DNA from: Oxytricha trifallax | Lineage: Eukaryota; Ciliophora; Spirotrichea; Sporadotrichida; Oxytrichidae | Direction: 5' to 3' | NCBI GenBank assembly: GCA_000711775.1 | Contig: ARYC01001389.1 | Coordinates: 1-64,000 of the forward strand | Length of the DNA stretch: 64,000 nucleotides | Shown here: positions 61,524 through 64,000 of the stretch, piece after piece | How positions within the stretch are numbered: position 1 is the first letter of the stretch | Layout of the letters: every line of letters starts with the position of its first letter | Notes under the pieces: generated by a model | The model's database searches: none | Told to the model about the DNA's origin: nothing | The model's input: the letters and a program-made list of their open reading frames with translations, nothing else | Translations under genes and position numbers: made by a program

Positions 61524-62195
61524 ATGAGAAAGGCTATAACATTAATGGCACTATCAGCTCTATATGCAACTACTGCATTGGCTAATCATGGAGACTTGAC
61601 CTACTACTGGATCTGCTATGAGGCAGATGAGTCAGGTTCAGGAGGCAAAAACACCTGGTTAAAGACTTGCGATGGCAATAACATCGCCAAGGTAACCAGA
61701 CATTACGCTGAGAGAGTTAGAGTAGAGGGCACTGGTAAGCTTTAAGATGGAAGAGTTATCAACTTGAGTGGTTGTGACTGTGGCGACGGCTTCAGTTGCT
61801 TCGATGAAATTGATCAGAATAGATATCCCTTCGGAATCGGTGGATCAAGCAACCCAATCTATCCATATTCAAGTGTTGCAGCAAACGACTTCCCAATTGG
61901 AACTACTCTCATGATTTAATAATTCCAAGGTGTCGTGATGCCCAGAACAGGTGGCTAGAGACACAATGGCTGTGTAAGAGTTGACGACAGAGGCTGGGGT
62001 TTTGGATCTAATCACATTGATTTCTTTGTAGCTCAAGAGAAAAATTATCACAACATTGATGATCAACTTCAAATTACATCAGTAGACTATTATCAAACTT
62101 CATGCAACCCACCTAACTTCAACTACAGTTCATAGAGAAGTGTCAAGGATATGCTCTATGGAGTCTCAGAAAACACATTCAGAACTAATAACTGA
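61524..62195 (+). CDS. Secreted 3D-domain-like protein, no IES
   Basis: 223 codons from ATG 61524 to TGA 62193-62195 with TAA/TAG as Gln. Signal peptide MRKAITLMALSALYATTALA, then a Cys-containing mature domain: TYYWICYEADESGSGG, GCDCGDGFSCFDE, PFGIGGSSNPIYPYSSVAAN, FPIGTTLMIQQFQG, and GCVRVDDRGWGFGSNHIDFF. The IGTT strand, the Gly/Arg-rich loop and the final (D)DxxxxFxxNHIDFF strand resemble the 3D (Asp-Asp-Asp) double-psi beta-barrel domain found in MltA-type lytic transglycosylases and stationary-phase proteins of bacteria; the usual active Asp may be the Asp of NHIDFF. Paralogue at 42979-43947 has five IESs. Probably extracellular or in a secretory granule. Confidence 0.88.
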
Positions 62196-62514
62196 AGGAA
62201 GAACTAATTTAGTTATATTTACGATAGAATGGAAATTAAATTTAATTATTCTATAATAATATCTTTCGAGAACACATCTTAATTATTATAATCCTCTTTT
62301 TGAATATTCAAAGTGCCTTTCTCCTAGAATATAATTCGATAATTTAAATAAAGTAGTGTTAATGTTTAAGAGTTAAGAATGAAAAGCTTATTTTTGTAAA
62401 AATGCTAATATATATTTCTTCTGTCTTCTTGTATTAATTTTCAATGTGACACTAACTCTTTCCAATCCTTAACTCAATCTATATTTTATTGATACTGTAT
62501 CTTATATGGCTTTT

Positions 62515-63638
62515 TCAATACGAGAAAGTGTTAGTCTTGTTTTCATAGTCATACTTGAGTATTCTCTAGAAGCCACCATACCACTAGAACACATTGACGA
62601 GCATCTTAGTGCTCATAATGGCAGTCAAAACTCCTGCTAAAATTTGAGTGGGTAGCCATGTCTGGAAGAATGGAACTCTTGCTACGATGTACAAAACGAT
62701 AATGCAGGTTTCAGCACCGATTACAAGCACGGAGAAGAAAATCTTGTTGTTGTAGTAAAGGTTGATGATGAAGTTCTCGTCTTTGTTCTTGCCTTTGTGG
62801 GACTCGGCTTTGAACAGAGCTGTGGTCTGGAATTGGAACCAGTGGCTGCCAAAGTCCAAGATGAAGCACGTAATTATTATTAAAATTAAGGGGGGGATAC
62901 ATTTGCATATAGTCCTGATAAACAACTTATATAAAGAAGATTTAAAGCACATGTAAAAGAAGAAGTCATAATTTGTGTAGAGTACAGATAGTAACAAGAA
63001 CATGGTACCATTTTAAACCTTAAAACATATCCAAAAGTAAATAAATACTTTTTAATGATAAATGTATTATTTATAATAAGTTAAGGATCTGTATTTCTAA
63101 GTAAAATAGATATATTATGTTTGTTAGAAAAAATAATTTTATTAAATATTCAAAGATAACGAGATAGCAATTAAATATTCATATTGAAATATAAATGATT
63201 GTTCATAGCTGAAAAAATATTTCATAAAAATCAAAAGTATTTAATTAATTCAATATAAACTACTTCATTTCTAAAGTTATTGATTATGTTTTGTATACTG
63301 TATCAAACTTATGAAAACCCCATTATCAAGATATAATTTACTATCTTAATTTCTTATAGTTTATTCTGAGCTCTATCACAAATCATGTCGAGTGCTGCTC
63401 CGTATCTGCTGCATTAATTGAGTGCTCTAGCGGCCATACCATCAGCCATATCCAGTAGAGAGGCAATTCCATAAAATATGGGGTACAGCAGCCAGTAGTT
63501 CTCAGAGAACGCGAAGTATGTGCTCCCAAGTAGGAACAAGAAACGGGCATATCCAATTAGGTTTGGCACGTACATCATCACTTGTGCTTCCGTTACTTTT
63601 GGTTGAGTAGTCATAGAATTAGAAGTAGCTGCTGGCAT
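62515..63638 (-). CDS. Phosphatidylinositol synthase (CDP-diacylglycerol--inositol 3-phosphatidyltransferase)
   Basis: ATG at 63638 starts MPAATSNSMTTQPKVTEAQV, then the membrane helix YVPNLIGYARFLFLLGSTYF. The CDP-alcohol phosphotransferase signature D-x2-D-G-x2-A-R-x8-G-x3-D-x3-D is complete near 63440-63370 (DMADGMAAR ... RYGAALDMICDR), and one of its eight spacer residues is a TAA-encoded Gln. The 3' block from about 63010 has LDFGSHWFQFQ, AESHKGKNKDENFIINLYYN and hydrophobic helices, as in eukaryotic PIS. An IES at 62869-62949 (TGCTT) joins FYMCF to ILDFGSHW. The region 63010-63365 is another insert whose ends I could not fix. The frame reads through TAGs to TGA 62515. It makes phosphatidylinositol from CDP-DAG and inositol in ER membranes. 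Confidence 0.9.
62869..62949 (-). other. IES, 81 bp, pointer TGCTT
   Basis: TGCTT at both ends; removal joins two conserved parts of phosphatidylinositol synthase and takes out an unusual run of C/G (GGGGGG on the plus strand near 62890). Confidence 0.8.
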
Positions 63639-63786
63639 TGCTATTATATTACTAGTAATTAATAATTATAATAAGAGTATTATTTAAATGCAAATATAAC
63701 ATAGGCTTTTATCATAGTCAATTATAATAAGAATTTAAATTGCTTAATTCCAAAGTTAAATCAATCTAATTAATTATGTGAACATA

Positions 63787-64000
63787 TCAGTTGAGTTTTT
63801 TTCTCTTCTGGTTCTTCTCCTTCATTTTGTCTGCCTTGCTTGGGCTGCCAAGGTTTCCTGCTTTGGCTTTCTTGATTCTCTTGGAGTTAATATTCTTGGG
63901 GTCAGTTAGCACATCCTCCACACTGTCACTCTACTCATCTTCTTCATCGTTATCCTCCCACATATTTTCATCTTCATCAAGATCCTTATTGTTCTTGCCT
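63787..64000 (-). CDS. C-terminus of an acidic/basic, probably nucleolar-type protein
   Basis: Open from the right edge to TGA 63787-63789, about 71 residues. An acidic stretch (KDLDEDENMWEDNDEEDEQS) is followed by a Lys-rich end (NSKRIKKAKAGNLGSPSKAD, then KMKEKNQKRKKLN). Alternating acidic and basic tails of this kind occur in nucleolar and chromatin proteins. The 5' part lies beyond the window, so the family is unknown. Confidence 0.7.

Noticed and set aside
1..64000. CRISPR arrays, rRNA operon, tRNA genes
   Set aside because: No regularly spaced repeats, no rRNA-like conserved stretch and no tRNA cloverleaf with T-loop consensus was recognised; the organism is a eukaryote.

Overview
The window reads as germline (micronuclear) DNA of a ciliate, most likely a spirotrich/hypotrich relative of Oxytricha or Stylonychia. 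TAA and TAG lie inside conserved coding sequence and must be read as Gln, with TGA as the only stop. Examples are the TAA inside the catalytic motif of the phosphatidylinositol synthase near 63410 and the many Gln codons of the kinase and cyclic-nucleotide genes. Genes are broken by short, very AT-rich inserts whose ends are 2-9 bp direct repeats (pointers). Removing an insert plus one pointer copy restores the frame, which is how internal eliminated sequences (IESs) between macronuclear-destined segments (MDSs) behave. I resolved 25 such inserts by eye. GT..AG introns of 21-86 bp occur as well. An end of a TBE-type transposon carrying telomere-like G4T4 sequence lies at 1376-1391 and supports the hypotrich assignment.

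Layout. 1-1391: end of a TBE-like element with a decayed DDE transposase. 2060-7516: four minus-strand genes (coiled-coil, two Gln/Asn-rich, and one with a possible MLKL/HeLo-like helical N-terminus). 8390-16803: two tandem minus-strand genes for proteins with two cyclic-nucleotide-binding domains each. 17287-22657: a CAMKK-like Ser/Thr kinase with a following ORF; the kinase gene is interrupted near its start by a 556-bp palindromic IES. 23646-30062: low-complexity minus-strand genes. 30774-33876: a Sec14/CRAL-TRIO lipid-transfer protein. 34391-40402: a long plus-strand Gln/Asn-rich gene carrying a MITE-like IES and a G-rich palindrome. 40420-42330: a one-membrane-pass protein. 42979-43947 and 61524-62195: two secreted 3D-domain-like paralogues, one with five IESs and one with none. 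44149-45095: Rab-like GTPase.

45479-54700 holds three histone H4 genes, all free of inserts, two in an inverted duplication, with a small gene next to two of them. 55259-57186 is a coiled-coil protein, 58006-61164 an AT-hook chromatin-type protein with two in-frame TGAs that very short introns could remove, 62515-63638 phosphatidylinositol synthase, and 63787-64000 the tail of an acidic/basic protein.

Long stretches at about 1395-2050, 22700-23640, 25760-26300, 42330-42970, 46110-48320, 49200-51100, 51570-53750 and 57190-58000 are AT-rich and show no convincing coding sequence; they are probably germline-limited or intergenic. Coordinates of multi-MDS genes are outer limits: the stated span includes IESs, and several junctions were not resolved.
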